DNA of 33,244 nucleotides from Bacteroidales bacterium (GTDB lineage: Bacteria > Bacteroidota > Bacteroidia > Bacteroidales > UBA932): assembly GCA_017527625.1 (NCBI GenBank), contig JAFXPV010000087.1, positions 1-33,244 of the forward strand, read 5' to 3'. Every line of letters starts with the position of its first letter. Within the stretch, counting starts at the first letter, position 1. The translations under genes and the position numbers were made by a program. The notes under the pieces are model-generated. The model had not been told where the DNA came from and did no database searches. It saw only the letters and a program-made list of their open reading frames with translations. This document shows positions 7,427 through 15,503 of the stretch, piece by piece.

Positions 7427-7666
7427 ATGAAAGATAATTTCTCAGTATCACCCGCAGGGGTGAAAACGATTCTCATAGGATTGGTCCTGATGGTGTCGGG
7501 ATATATCCTTATGCTGGGCGGCGGCTCGAACGACCCCGCAGTGTTCAACGATGCAATGTTTGACTTCCGCCGTATGGTGGCTTCTCCCGTCCTTGTGGTG
7601 CTCGGCATCGTCATAGTCATCGTTGCAATTATGAGCCGTCCCTCTGACAAGGGCGACAAACAATAG
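7427..7666 (+). CDS. DUF3098 small membrane protein
   Basis: A 79-residue protein with two predicted membrane helices (about residues 13-31 and 53-69) separated by the segment G-G-G-S-N-D-P-A-V-F-N-D-A-M-F-D-F-R-R, which is the diagnostic part of DUF3098. The family is Bacteroidota-specific and typically sits between ftsX and uppP, as here (2 nt after ftsX, 6 nt before uppP). The conserved placement suggests a role in the cell-wall or division pathway, but none has been shown as far as I know. Confidence 0.85.
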   Translation: MKDNFSVSPAGVKTILIGLVLMVSGYILMLGGGSNDPAVFNDAMFDFRRMVASPVLVVLGIVIVIVAIMSRPSDKGDKQ

Positions 7667-7672
7667 CAGCCT

Positions 7673-8491
7673 ATGAGTTGGTTTGAAGCATTGATACTCG
7701 GCCTGGTACAGGGCCTGACCGAGTTCCTGCCAGTCAGCAGCAGCGGCCACCTCGCCATCGGCAAGGCTCTTTTCGGCATCGAGACCGCAGACCTCAGCTT
7801 CGAGGTTGTAGTGCACGCCGCCACTGTTCTGGCGACTATCGTGGTGTTCTGGAAGGATATCCTCAAGCTGTTGCAGGACCTTTTCAAGTTCAAGATGAAC
7901 GACGGCACGAAATATATCCTTATGATCCTTGTGTCTATGATTCCTGTCTTCATCGTCGGAATGTTCTTCAAGGATTATGTCGAGGACATCTTCGGCAGCG
8001 GGCTTCTGGTTGTCGGTTGCTGCCTCGTCGTCACTGCCGCCCTGCTCTACCTGTCGGAGACTCTGTCTGCACGCCGTGCGGCCAGGGAGGCTGAGACGGG
8101 TGCTGCCGCCGGCAAGGATATGAGCTACAAGTCCGCCCTGTGGATGGGTCTTGCCCAGTCTGTCGCTGTGCTTCCCGGCCTGTCCCGCAGCGGCTCGACC
8201 ATCGCCACCGGTCTGCTCTGCGGAGTCAAGCGCGAGGAGGTTACCCGTTTCTCTTTCCTTATGGTGCTGGTTCCGATCCTCGGCGAGGCGTTCCTCGATG
8301 TCGTGGGCGGCGATTTCGCAGCCAGCAGCGTCGGCGGCCTGCAGCTCGCGGTCGGTTTCATAGCTGCATTCATTTCGGGCCTGTTCGCCTGCAAGGTGAT
8401 GATCGCTATGGTGAAGAAGGCGCGCCTTCGCTGGTTCGCCCTCTACTGCGTGCTTGTAGGCCTGGCCTGCATCATCTCAACTCTCGTATAA
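7673..8491 (+). CDS. uppP: Undecaprenyl-diphosphatase (UppP/BacA)
   Basis: A 272-residue polytopic membrane enzyme that dephosphorylates undecaprenyl diphosphate, recycling the lipid carrier for peptidoglycan and other envelope polymers. Both family signatures are present: [10 protein letters not shown] at residues 17-26, and [11 protein letters not shown] in the second half, which carry the catalytic Glu and Arg. Length matches the family. It lies in the ftsX-DUF3098-uppP run. In many relatives truB and queA follow; here the next gene is lpxH-like instead. Confidence 0.95.
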   Translation: MSWFEALILGLVQGLTEFLPVSSSGHLAIGKALFGIETADLSFEVVVHAATVLATIVVFWKDILKLLQDLFKFKMNDGTKYILMILVSMIPVFIVGMFFKDYVEDIFGSGLLVVGCCLVVTAALLYLSETLSARRAAREAETGAAAGKDMSYKSALWMGLAQSVAVLPGLSRSGSTIATGLLCGVKREEVTRFSFLMVLVPILGEAFLDVVGGDFAASSVGGLQLAVGFIAAFISGLFACKVMIAMVKKARLRWFALYCVLVGLACIISTLV

Positions 8492-8500
8492 TTCTCCGGG

Positions 8501-9241
8501 ATGGACATAGCGAAAGGAAGATATTATTTCACGGCTGATGTCCATCTGGGTATGTCGGAAGATCCGCAGGGGCTGCGGCAGCAGTCTTTTGTGGATTTCC
8601 TGCATTCTCTGCCAGCGGAGGCCCGGGAACTCCACCTGCTTGGCGACATTTTCGATTTCTGGATTGACTATAAGGATGTGGCGCCCCGCGGATATGTGAG
8701 GGTCCTGGCCGCACTGGCCGACCTGGTGGAGCGTGGAGTCAAGGTTTTCTTCTATCCCGGCAACCACGACTGGTGGGTGACGGATTATTTCGAGAAGGAA
8801 CTGGGCGTCAAGATTGTCCGCAGCTGCTGGTCAGTGATGGAGCTTGACGGCCGCCGGATATGCGTCGGACACGGGGATATGCCCGGGGCTGCGGATTTCC
8901 GTTCGCGCTTCTTTTTCCGTCTTTTCCGCAACCGCTTCCTTATAGGGGGGCTGAAGACGCTGCATCCCCGCTTTGTCTTCTGGCTTGCAAGGAAGTGGAC
9001 GGCAAGCAGTCGCTCAAAGCATTCCAAATATGTGAAGAGGTTCGGGAATGACATTGTCAAGACAGGACTTTTCCGCTTCGCCGACGATTTCGGCCGCAGG
9101 CGCGCTGCTGCTTCGCAGCCGGCCATTGACCTCTATATTTTCGGGCATATCCACACTCCCTCCCGCGTGAGCGTCCCCAGCGGAGGCGAACTGGTCGTGC
9201 TGGGCGACTGGTCGCAGGGACCGCAGTATCTTAGTCTGTAA
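8501..9241 (+). CDS. lpxH: UDP-2,3-diacylglucosamine diphosphatase-like metallophosphoesterase
   Basis: A 246-residue calcineurin-like phosphoesterase. All metal-binding blocks are visible: D-V-H (13-15), G-D-I-F-D-F-W (48-54), G-N-H-D (87-90), G-H-G-D (123-126) and G-H-I-H-T-P (215-220). The D-F-W after the second block and the Arg-rich insertion around residues 133-175 fit LpxH, which cleaves UDP-2,3-diacylglucosamine to lipid X in lipid A synthesis at the inner face of the inner membrane. It starts 9 nt after uppP, so it is likely part of the same envelope operon. A general metallophosphoesterase is the alternative. Confidence 0.85.
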   Translation: MDIAKGRYYFTADVHLGMSEDPQGLRQQSFVDFLHSLPAEARELHLLGDIFDFWIDYKDVAPRGYVRVLAALADLVERGVKVFFYPGNHDWWVTDYFEKELGVKIVRSCWSVMELDGRRICVGHGDMPGAADFRSRFFFRLFRNRFLIGGLKTLHPRFVFWLARKWTASSRSKHSKYVKRFGNDIVKTGLFRFADDFGRRRAAASQPAIDLYIFGHIHTPSRVSVPSGGELVVLGDWSQGPQYLSL

Positions 9242-9252
9242 CCACGTCAAAT

Positions 9253-10017
9253 ATGAGAAAACGTATTTTCGAGATAATAGAACTGAGCGACAACAAGGAC
9301 ATCGCGAGCCTTGTGTATGACATATTTATGTTCATCGTAATCCTTGCCAGCATCGTCCCGCTTATGTTTATGAAGGGAAAACCGGTTTTCGATATCATAG
9401 AAACGGTTACGGTCTGCATTTTCATCGTTGATTATGCCCTGCGCTGGATGACTGCCGATTACAAGCTCGGAAAGAAAGGCCTTTCGTTCGCTCTCTATCC
9501 TCTCACCGGATGGGCGATCATCGACCTGCTGTCCATCCTTCCAGGCCTTCATCTGCTCGGCAACGGATTCAAGATTTTCAGGATTACGAGGTTGATGAGG
9601 ATAGTCCGGGTGCTGAAACTCGCCCGCTATTCCAACCAGTTCCAGCTGCTCGGTAAAGTTATCTATAAGGAGAGAAGGGTCCTGTGGGCAGTCTTCCTGT
9701 TAGCTGTGTTCTACGTTTTCCTGACTGCGCTGATAATGTATAATGTGGAGCCGCGCATCAACCCCAACACCGGTGAATACACTTTCGACGGATTTCTCGA
9801 CGCGCTGTACTGGGCCACTGTCACGCTGACGACTGTCGGCTACGGCGATATGGTTCCGGTCACCGACCTGGGCCATCTTGTGAGTATGGTCTCATCGTTG
9901 TTCGGTGTTGCAATCATCGCCCTTCCTTCAGGTGTCATTACCGCAAGTTACCTCGACGAGCTGCGCAATATCAGGAGAGAACGGGCGGAAAAGCAGAAAC
10001 AGGCCGGGACGGAATAG
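9253..10017 (+). CDS. Voltage-gated-type potassium channel / ion transporter
   Basis: A 254-residue six-helix channel subunit. Helices S1-S3 occupy about residues 20-98. S4 has a regular array of positive charges (R-I-T-R-L-M-R-I-V-R-V-L-K-L-A-R, about 110-125). The pore loop contains the K+ selectivity filter T-T-V-G-Y-G-D (193-199), followed by S6. The architecture is that of KvAP-like bacterial Kv channels, working as a tetramer in the inner membrane. The gene starts 11 nt after lpxH and may be the last of the ftsX operon. Its stop lies 3 nt from the stop of the convergent small membrane protein gene, leaving no room for a dedicated terminator. Confidence 0.92.
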   Translation: MRKRIFEIIELSDNKDIASLVYDIFMFIVILASIVPLMFMKGKPVFDIIETVTVCIFIVDYALRWMTADYKLGKKGLSFALYPLTGWAIIDLLSILPGLHLLGNGFKIFRITRLMRIVRVLKLARYSNQFQLLGKVIYKERRVLWAVFLLAVFYVFLTALIMYNVEPRINPNTGEYTFDGFLDALYWATVTLTTVGYGDMVPVTDLGHLVSMVSSLFGVAIIALPSGVITASYLDELRNIRRERAEKQKQAGTE

Positions 10018-10020
10018 ACA

Positions 10021-10386
10021 CTACCACGCTTCCTGCTTTTTTTTCATAAGCAGCATAGCGAGCGCCACGGCACATCCTGCTATCGGCAGGAGCAGGTACT
10101 GTCTGTACTCGTGGAGGGTGGATGCAGCCTTTTCGAGAGCCGACAGGTCGTCGACGATTGCAGACGGGACGGGATAGAAAGTAGCGAACAGCGAGACGGC
10201 GCAACTTATGGCAAGACCGGCGGCAAAGGCGATTATAAGAGCGCGCCGGTAGCGGCGGTGCTCCGCATCAACTGTCTTCTTGATGCCTTCCACTTTGCTC
10301 AGGCGGGCATTGGTTTCGATGAGGAATGCTCCTTCGTCCGGAAGCTGAGGCTTGTTGTCTCGCAGGAATTGTTCTATGTCTTTCAT
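10021..10386 (-). CDS. Small two-helix membrane protein co-transcribed with an ECF sigma factor (possible anti-sigma)
   Basis: A 121-residue protein with a soluble N-terminus of about 45 residues (K-D-I-E-Q-F-L-R-D-N-K-P-Q-L-P start), a membrane helix near 48-70, a short extracytoplasmic segment and a second helix near 98-115, ending in K-K-K-Q-E-A-W. It resembles the DUF5056-type proteins found after sigma factors in Bacteroidales. Its ATG overlaps the sigma factor stop codon (ATGA, 10386-10383), which implies tightly matched synthesis and makes an anti-sigma or sigma-sequestering role plausible. No zinc anti-sigma motif (HxxxCxxC) is present, so this is inference from context. Confidence 0.65.
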   Translation of the reverse strand: MKDIEQFLRDNKPQLPDEGAFLIETNARLSKVEGIKKTVDAEHRRYRRALIIAFAAGLAISCAVSLFATFYPVPSAIVDDLSALEKAASTLHEYRQYLLLPIAGCAVALAMLLMKKKQEAW

Positions 10387-10859
10387 AAGTTGATGTGTTC
10401 TTTGAGGTGGTTGCGTCCCACTGACAGATAATATTTGACCGTTCCGGCGGGGGCTCCCATTATGGTGGAGATTTCCTTTATCGGAAGGTCTTCGAAATAA
10501 AACAGCACGATGGCCGTGCGTTCCTTTTCAGGAATGAGGGTAAGGGCCCGCCGCAGTTCCTCGTGTTCGAACGAGGCGTCCGATGCAGCGCCGCCGCCCA
10601 GGCGCATAGCTTCTCTGGAATCAATGTCGACAGCCCCGTCGGGACTCCTTCTGAGATTGTCGATGAAGCAGTTGTAGGCGATGCGGAAGAGCCAGGCCTT
10701 GAAGTTGCCGATGAAGCGTTCAGAAGTGACATAGGCTCTGGTCAAGGCTTCCTGGGCTATGTCGTCGGCGAGGGCCGCATCGCCGCACAGCGATGCCAGG
10801 AACCGTCGCAACTGTCCCTGGCAAGCTCTGACTTCGGAGATGAACTTCTCGCGCGTCAT
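10383..10859 (-). CDS. RNA polymerase sigma factor, ECF/sigma-70 family
   Basis: A 158-residue sigma factor with region 2 (D-D-I-A-Q-E-A-L-T-R-A-Y near residues 32-43, and F-K-A-W-L-F-R-I-A-Y-N near 53-63) and region 4 (I-P-E-K-E-R-T-A-I-V-L-F-Y-F-E-D-L-P-I-K-E-I-S-T-I-M near 113-138, then G-T-V-K-Y-Y-L helix-turn-helix recognition helix). Regions 1 and 3 are absent, as expected for ECF factors. It lies in a three-gene operon: DUF6249-like membrane protein (18 nt upstream), this gene, and the two-helix protein overlapping its end. The signal sensed is unknown; both partners are membrane proteins, which points to an envelope signal. Confidence 0.9.
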   Translation of the reverse strand: MTREKFISEVRACQGQLRRFLASLCGDAALADDIAQEALTRAYVTSERFIGNFKAWLFRIAYNCFIDNLRRSPDGAVDIDSREAMRLGGGAASDASFEHEELRRALTLIPEKERTAIVLFYFEDLPIKEISTIMGAPAGTVKYYLSVGRNHLKEHINL

Positions 10860-10877
10860 CTTCTGGTCGTCTTCTAT

Positions 10878-11333
10878 TTAATCTTGTTTAATCTCTTTCT
10901 GTTCCTCTTCGGCCTGGATCTCCTTCTCAAGCATCTTCTTTCCTGTGAAGAAAAGCACGAGATTGGATATGCCGATGGCGATAAGGACTCCGGCAATCAG
11001 TATGAAGAGTTTGTCTCCGTCGTCCCATCCGCCCAGATTGCCTTTCCAGATGCCGTAGCCGAGGGCAGCAGCGCCGATAAGGCCGGTGACGCAGGCTCCG
11101 GTGAGGCGGTCAAGCAGCCTCTCTTTGATAGTCCTTTGTTTCTTTTGTTTAGTAGTGCTTTTGAAGAATTCCGGATCGATAGACGCTCCGTTCTCAATAG
11201 CTTTCAGCATGACTTCAGCTTTGCGGTTTGTCTCATTTTTTTTGACAATACCGACTAATAAAACTACCATTACAGGGAGTACAACACAGATAAAAACCGG
11301 AAGTACAAATGATACCCAAAATTCTGATTCCAT
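10878..11333 (-). CDS. DUF6249-like membrane protein upstream of an ECF sigma factor
   Basis: A 151-residue protein with an N-terminal membrane helix (about 8-30), a basic/soluble stretch with a conserved-looking A-I-E-N-G-A-S-I-D-P-E-F-F segment (about 45-57), two further helices (about 77-95 and 108-130) and a highly charged Glu/Lys tail. The E-x-G-x-x-I/P-x-E segment between helix 1 and the pair of C-terminal helices is the pattern of DUF6249 proteins, which often precede sigma factor genes in Bacteroidota. It is the first gene of the sigma operon. Function is unknown; a membrane sensor is one possibility. Confidence 0.65.
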   Translation of the reverse strand: MESEFWVSFVLPVFICVVLPVMVVLLVGIVKKNETNRKAEVMLKAIENGASIDPEFFKSTTKQKKQRTIKERLLDRLTGACVTGLIGAAALGYGIWKGNLGGWDDGDKLFILIAGVLIAIGISNLVLFFTGKKMLEKEIQAEEEQKEIKQD

Positions 11334-11439
11334 TTTTGCAATTATTTATATTGTTAAACTTAGTCCTTTTCGAGGATGTTGACAATACTATAACGCAAAA
11401 ACGAACCGAAAGGTTGGGAAAATCTTCAAAAATTTTCTG
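11334..11439. other. Intergenic region between the sigma operon and the starch locus
   Basis: A 106-bp AT-rich gap. It must hold the promoter of the DUF6249/sigma operon and the 3' end of the starch operon, both transcribed on the minus strand. I found no clean TAnnTTTG box for the sigma operon. A tiny hairpin (AACC/GGTT, 11404-11415) with CGTTTTTGCG after it on the minus strand is the only terminator-like structure, and it is weak. Confidence 0.4.
11404..11415 (-). terminator. Weak terminator-like hairpin after the starch operon
   Basis: A 4-bp stem (AACC/GGTT) with a 4-nt loop is followed on the minus strand by CGTTTTTG. Position (25 nt after the malQ stop) is right but the stem is short, so this is only a candidate. 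Confidence 0.25.
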
Positions 11440-13308
11440 TTACCTGCCGCTGGCCTTGACCAGGTCGCGCACGGCGTAGGTGAAGGCGTCTTCGGTGGCG
11501 AGCCGGCGCAGGTCGAAGTGGATGCGGAAACGCCAGTGGTGGTGGCTGTCTGCAGGCTCGTTGATGCGCTCCTCGTTGCGTTCTGCTCTGCGCAGGCCGG
11601 TGTCTATTGACAGCCAGTCCTGCAGCGGGAAGATGGCGAGCATCGAAGGCGAATGCAGGAACTCCAGCAGCGCGTCGCGGCACTCGTCGACCGACGGATC
11701 GGCAGGGCTCTGCATACGGAGAGTCTCCATATCGTGGCTGGATGTTGCGCAGACGCTCAGCACTTTCCAGGGGCCTTTCTGCTCCATTCCGCGCATCTTG
11801 AGAGAGAGGATGCGCCAATGGTCCATCACGCCCGGCACGCAGTCGGGCACCATTCCGAGGTCTTCACCGCAGGCCAGCATACCTGTGGCTCCCAGCAGTT
11901 CGGGAAGCTTGTGCTCGGCGTTGCGGCGCCAGAATTCGTCGTGGCGATGGTAGAAAAAGTCGTTGTAGAGGGCACCGAAGCGTTCCTGCTGCCACTGCGG
12001 AAGATTTGCAGACGCGGGAGCGATCAGAGGCTGGAACATACCCGGATGGCGGGGATCCGGATGGAACAGGCCGTCGAGGGGCAGACCCATATCCTGGATC
12101 TCGCGGAGCGAGTAAGGCAGGGCGGGGTTGAAGTGGCCCATCATTCCGCTGGTAAACTCTGTCGGGATTTCCCAGATGCGGAAGAAGCCGAGGATATGGT
12201 CGATGCGGAATGCGTCGAAATACTGGCTCATCTTGCGCAGGCGGGCCTTCCACCAGGCATAGTCGTCCTTGGCCATCTCTTCCCAGTTGTAGGTAGGGAA
12301 GCCCCAGTTCTGTCCGTCTGTAGAGAAATAATCCGGGGGAGCACCGGTGGATGAGTCAAGATTGAAGAGTTCGGGATGCCAGTAGGCCTCGGCGCTGTCG
12401 GCGCTTACGCCGATGGGCAGGTCACCCTTGAAGTGGACGTCCTTGCTGCGGGCGTAGGCCACTTCTTCCGAGAACTGGCGGTCCAGATGGTACTGCATCC
12501 AGACATAATACTCAGGCTCGAGATTGTCCCTCTTGGCGCAGAATTCGGCATATTCGGGCAGCCAGCCGGCGTTTTCCTTGATGAATTTCTTGCAGGCGGG
12601 CTTGGCGAGGTCGGCTGCACCGTGGGCTACGAAGGCCGCGCGGATGCGTTTCATCTTGGCCTTGAACACTCTCGGATAATCCAGCTCGGGCAGGGCGTTG
12701 AGAGCAGCCTGCTCCTTCAGGAAGGCCTTGTCGACGGGCACCCCGATCTCCTGCAGACGCATATACAGCGGATGCAGTGCGAAGGTGGATATGGGGCTGT
12801 AGGGATAGGAATCCTGCCAGCCGCCTTTGCGGGTAGTGTCGTTGACAGGGAGCAGCTGGATGATGCACTGGCCGGTGGCGGCAGCCCAGTCCACGAGCGG
12901 ATGCAGGTCGCGGAACTCACCTATTCCGAAATCGTCGGCTGTGCGCAGCGAGAATACGGGGATGGCAGTGCCGGCGCCGCGGAAGCCGGGCTGGTCGAAC
13001 CTTGCCGCCTGGTGTTCCATAATGAAAGGACAGCCGGGGATGGGGCAGTCGATCCATTTGTCGGCGATTTCAAGAGTCCTGGCACCCTTGGGAGCCTTGG
13101 CGTGGTGATGTGACCATTCGGGGCGGGTTACAAGACCGTCGCGCATCACTACATAAGTATAGTCATTGAGGGCTGCGGCAGGGCAGTCGACGGTGGCGCT
13201 CCAAACTGCGCCTTCACCCCAGCTCAGGGGATGCTTGCGGTCCTGGAGCACGAGGGCGAGACTCTCACCCCACTCGGTGCGGTATTCTATCTTGAATGTT
13301 ACTTTCAT
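11440..13308 (-). CDS. malQ: 4-alpha-glucanotransferase, GH77, with N-terminal CBM20
   Basis: MalQ moves alpha-1,4-glucan segments between maltodextrins, releasing glucose and making longer chains for phosphorylase. The 622-residue protein has no signal peptide and is cytoplasmic. Residues 1-95 form a CBM20-like starch-binding domain; the GH77 barrel follows from about 110. The catalytic residues are visible: nucleophile D370 in F-R-I-D-H, acid/base E482 in G-E-D-L-G, and third acid D526 in S-S-H-D. Many Bacteroidota MalQ proteins are DPE2-like, near 900 residues with two CBM20 domains; this one appears to have a single CBM20 and a more compact catalytic part. It is the last gene of the starch operon, 6 nt after the GH97 gene, and is the only enzyme of the set without an export signal. 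Confidence 0.92.
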   Translation of the reverse strand: MKVTFKIEYRTEWGESLALVLQDRKHPLSWGEGAVWSATVDCPAAALNDYTYVVMRDGLVTRPEWSHHHAKAPKGARTLEIADKWIDCPIPGCPFIMEHQAARFDQPGFRGAGTAIPVFSLRTADDFGIGEFRDLHPLVDWAAATGQCIIQLLPVNDTTRKGGWQDSYPYSPISTFALHPLYMRLQEIGVPVDKAFLKEQAALNALPELDYPRVFKAKMKRIRAAFVAHGAADLAKPACKKFIKENAGWLPEYAEFCAKRDNLEPEYYVWMQYHLDRQFSEEVAYARSKDVHFKGDLPIGVSADSAEAYWHPELFNLDSSTGAPPDYFSTDGQNWGFPTYNWEEMAKDDYAWWKARLRKMSQYFDAFRIDHILGFFRIWEIPTEFTSGMMGHFNPALPYSLREIQDMGLPLDGLFHPDPRHPGMFQPLIAPASANLPQWQQERFGALYNDFFYHRHDEFWRRNAEHKLPELLGATGMLACGEDLGMVPDCVPGVMDHWRILSLKMRGMEQKGPWKVLSVCATSSHDMETLRMQSPADPSVDECRDALLEFLHSPSMLAIFPLQDWLSIDTGLRRAERNEERINEPADSHHHWRFRIHFDLRRLATEDAFTYAVRDLVKASGR

Positions 13309-13314
13309 TGCGGA

Positions 13315-15501
13315 TTATTTCTTTTTGAAACTTATTGCGAATCCTCCGCCGGGAGCCATCGTGACTTCGATGGTGCTGGCGGCTGAAACGTCAAGTTTGG
13401 TTATGTTATATGCTTTGGGATTGTCTCTGAAATGTGCGTCGGGGGCGTCTGTATATATAGTCGCCTCGTAGCGGCCGTCCTCCAGGAAGTCCAGCGGCAC
13501 TTTGAAAGTGCGCTTGACGCCGTCGGTCACGCCGCCGCAGAACCACTGGCCGTCAGCCTTGGCCTTGCGGGCGATTACCAGATAGTGCATAGGCTCGGCG
13601 AACAGGTAGCGGCTCTGCTGCCAGTCGACGGCCACATCCTTGATGAACTGGAAGGCGTCGGGGAAGCGGCTGTAGTGCTCGGGAGTGTCGGCTGCCATCT
13701 GGAGCGGCGAATACATAGTGACATAGAGCGCCAGCTGGCCGCAGATGGTGGAGTTGACCCAGGAGTCGTTGCCGCACCATTCCTTGAGGTTCGGCTCGAA
13801 GATGCCGGGAGTGTAGTCCATCGGGCCGCCGTTGAGACGGGTGAAAGGCAGGATGGCGGTATGGCCCGGAGTGATGCCGCCGAAGGCCTGGTATTCGGTG
13901 CCCATCGCAGACTCGTTGCCGATGAGGTTCGGCCAGGTGCGGCTGAGACCGGTCGGACGCACAGCCTCGTGGGCGTTCACCATTATGTGATGGCGGGCGG
14001 CCTCGGTCACGCAGTAGAGATAGTGGTTGACCATCCACTGGTTGTAGTGGTACATTCCCTGCGGCAGGATGTCTCCCACATAGCCGGACTTGACGGCGTC
14101 GTAGCCGTAGCGGTTCATAAGGCTGTATGCGGCCTCAAGATGTCTCTCGTAGTTGCGGGGGCTGGACGAAGTCTCGTGGTGCATCACGAGACGGATGCCC
14201 TTGGAGTGGGCGTAGTTGTTGAGAGCCTCGATGTCGAAGTCGGGATAGGGAGTCAGGAAGTCGAACACATAGTCCTTGTCGCAGTTGGCCCAGTCTTCCC
14301 ACCCGATGTTCCATCCTTCGACGAGCACGGCGTCAAAGCCGTTGGCGGCTGCGAAATCGATGTAGCTGCGCACCTTCTCGTTGTTGGCTCCGTGGCGGCC
14401 GTTGGGCTTGGCTGAGGAGTAATCGGTGATGCCGAGCTTGACTGACTGGAAGTCGTCGGTGTAGTTCCAGCTTGAGGCGCCGGCAATCATCTCCCACCAT
14501 ACGCCCATATACTTGACAGGATGGATCCAGCTGACGTCTTCGATGGCGCAGGGCTCGTTGAGGTTGAGCACCAGACGGCTGGCGAGCTGGTCGGTGGCAC
14601 TGCGGGCCACCTGCACGGTCCTCCACGGCGAAACGGCCGGAGTCTGCACGTTGCCCTTGTACCCTTGGGCATCGGGGGTCAGCCAGGCGCGGAACGAATG
14701 CCGTGCGCAGTCGGCCTCGAGATGCATACAGGGGAAGTCCACCAGGGCGGCTTCGTGGATGTTGACCCAAAGGCCGTTCTGCATATGCATCTGGACGGAA
14801 GTCTGGATGCCGCTGTGGCTGAAGAGGGTCTGGGACGAGTTGCCGCGCATCTTGTCGCGCAGATGGCTGGCTATTTCGGAGATGCGGCACTCGTTATACT
14901 CGTATTCCTGGGTGTCATAGTCGCCGGGAATCCACCAGCAGGTGGCGTCGTCGGCCACTGCGAACTCGGTGAGTTCCTCCTTGATGCAGAGGTATGAGTC
15001 CTTCTGACCGCCGGGGAATTCATAGCGCAGTCCGAGTCCGTCGTCGAACAGGCGGAAGCGGATGTCGAGCAGCCTGTCTCCGCCGTCTTTTGAAAGGTGG
15101 ACGAGCAGCTCGTTGTAGTGGTTGCGGATCTGGGATTCTTCGCCCCATACCGGCTCCCATACCTCATCGAAGCTGTCCCTTTCAACTCCGGTGACAGTGA
15201 ATCCGTCGTGGAGCGAATAAGGCGGGCGGTTGTCGACCTTGCCGGGACGGGAGCCGTCGTAGGTGATTTCCTCGGCCTTGACGGTCCCCCTCATCTCGAA
15301 ACCGAGCTGTGAGGGCGTAAGCACGGCGGTGCCGTCGCATTCAAGCGCATAGCGGGGCGTGCCTTTGGCGTCGATGGTGAAAGTCATTGAGAGTTTTCCG
15401 TCGGGAGACGAGAGAGTCTCGGTTGCGACGGGAGCAGTGCCGTTAGAGCAGGCAGCTGAAGCAATACAGGCTGCTAAGTATAAATAATGACGTTTGCGCA
15501 T
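13315..15501 (-). CDS. susB: GH97 alpha-glucosidase, SusB-like
   Basis: A 728-residue periplasmic enzyme with a signal peptide (Y-L-A-A-C-I-A-S-A-A-C, possibly a lipobox at Cys18), an N-terminal beta-sandwich and a (beta/alpha)8 barrel. The inverting GH97 Glu set is conserved: E443 (H-H-E-T), E512 (A-H-E-A), E530 (G-N-E-S) and E536 (G-T-E-Y). These correspond to E439, E508, E526 and E532 of Bacteroides thetaiotaomicron SusB with a constant +4 offset. It should therefore release glucose from non-reducing ends of malto-oligosaccharides with inversion. It begins 2 nt after the small GH13 gene. In classic sus, susB precedes susC; here it is near the 3' end of the operon. Confidence 0.93.
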   Translation of the reverse strand: MRKRHYLYLAACIASAACSNGTAPVATETLSSPDGKLSMTFTIDAKGTPRYALECDGTAVLTPSQLGFEMRGTVKAEEITYDGSRPGKVDNRPPYSLHDGFTVTGVERDSFDEVWEPVWGEESQIRNHYNELLVHLSKDGGDRLLDIRFRLFDDGLGLRYEFPGGQKDSYLCIKEELTEFAVADDATCWWIPGDYDTQEYEYNECRISEIASHLRDKMRGNSSQTLFSHSGIQTSVQMHMQNGLWVNIHEAALVDFPCMHLEADCARHSFRAWLTPDAQGYKGNVQTPAVSPWRTVQVARSATDQLASRLVLNLNEPCAIEDVSWIHPVKYMGVWWEMIAGASSWNYTDDFQSVKLGITDYSSAKPNGRHGANNEKVRSYIDFAAANGFDAVLVEGWNIGWEDWANCDKDYVFDFLTPYPDFDIEALNNYAHSKGIRLVMHHETSSSPRNYERHLEAAYSLMNRYGYDAVKSGYVGDILPQGMYHYNQWMVNHYLYCVTEAARHHIMVNAHEAVRPTGLSRTWPNLIGNESAMGTEYQAFGGITPGHTAILPFTRLNGGPMDYTPGIFEPNLKEWCGNDSWVNSTICGQLALYVTMYSPLQMAADTPEHYSRFPDAFQFIKDVAVDWQQSRYLFAEPMHYLVIARKAKADGQWFCGGVTDGVKRTFKVPLDFLEDGRYEATIYTDAPDAHFRDNPKAYNITKLDVSAASTIEVTMAPGGGFAISFKKK

Positions 15502-15503
15502 AA

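Noticed and set aside
7171..7971. A 266-residue minus-strand open frame spanning ftsX, DUF3098 and uppP
   Set aside because: It runs antisense across three well-supported genes and looks like low-complexity Thr/Arg/Ser mirror sequence.
10037..10044. T-run as a rho-independent terminator after the K+ channel gene
   Set aside because: No inverted repeat precedes it, and it lies inside the coding sequence of the convergent gene (Lys codons).
13432..14415. A 327-residue plus-strand open frame opposite susB
   Set aside because: Antisense shadow of a GH97 gene with all catalytic Glu residues in place; no motif or start context.
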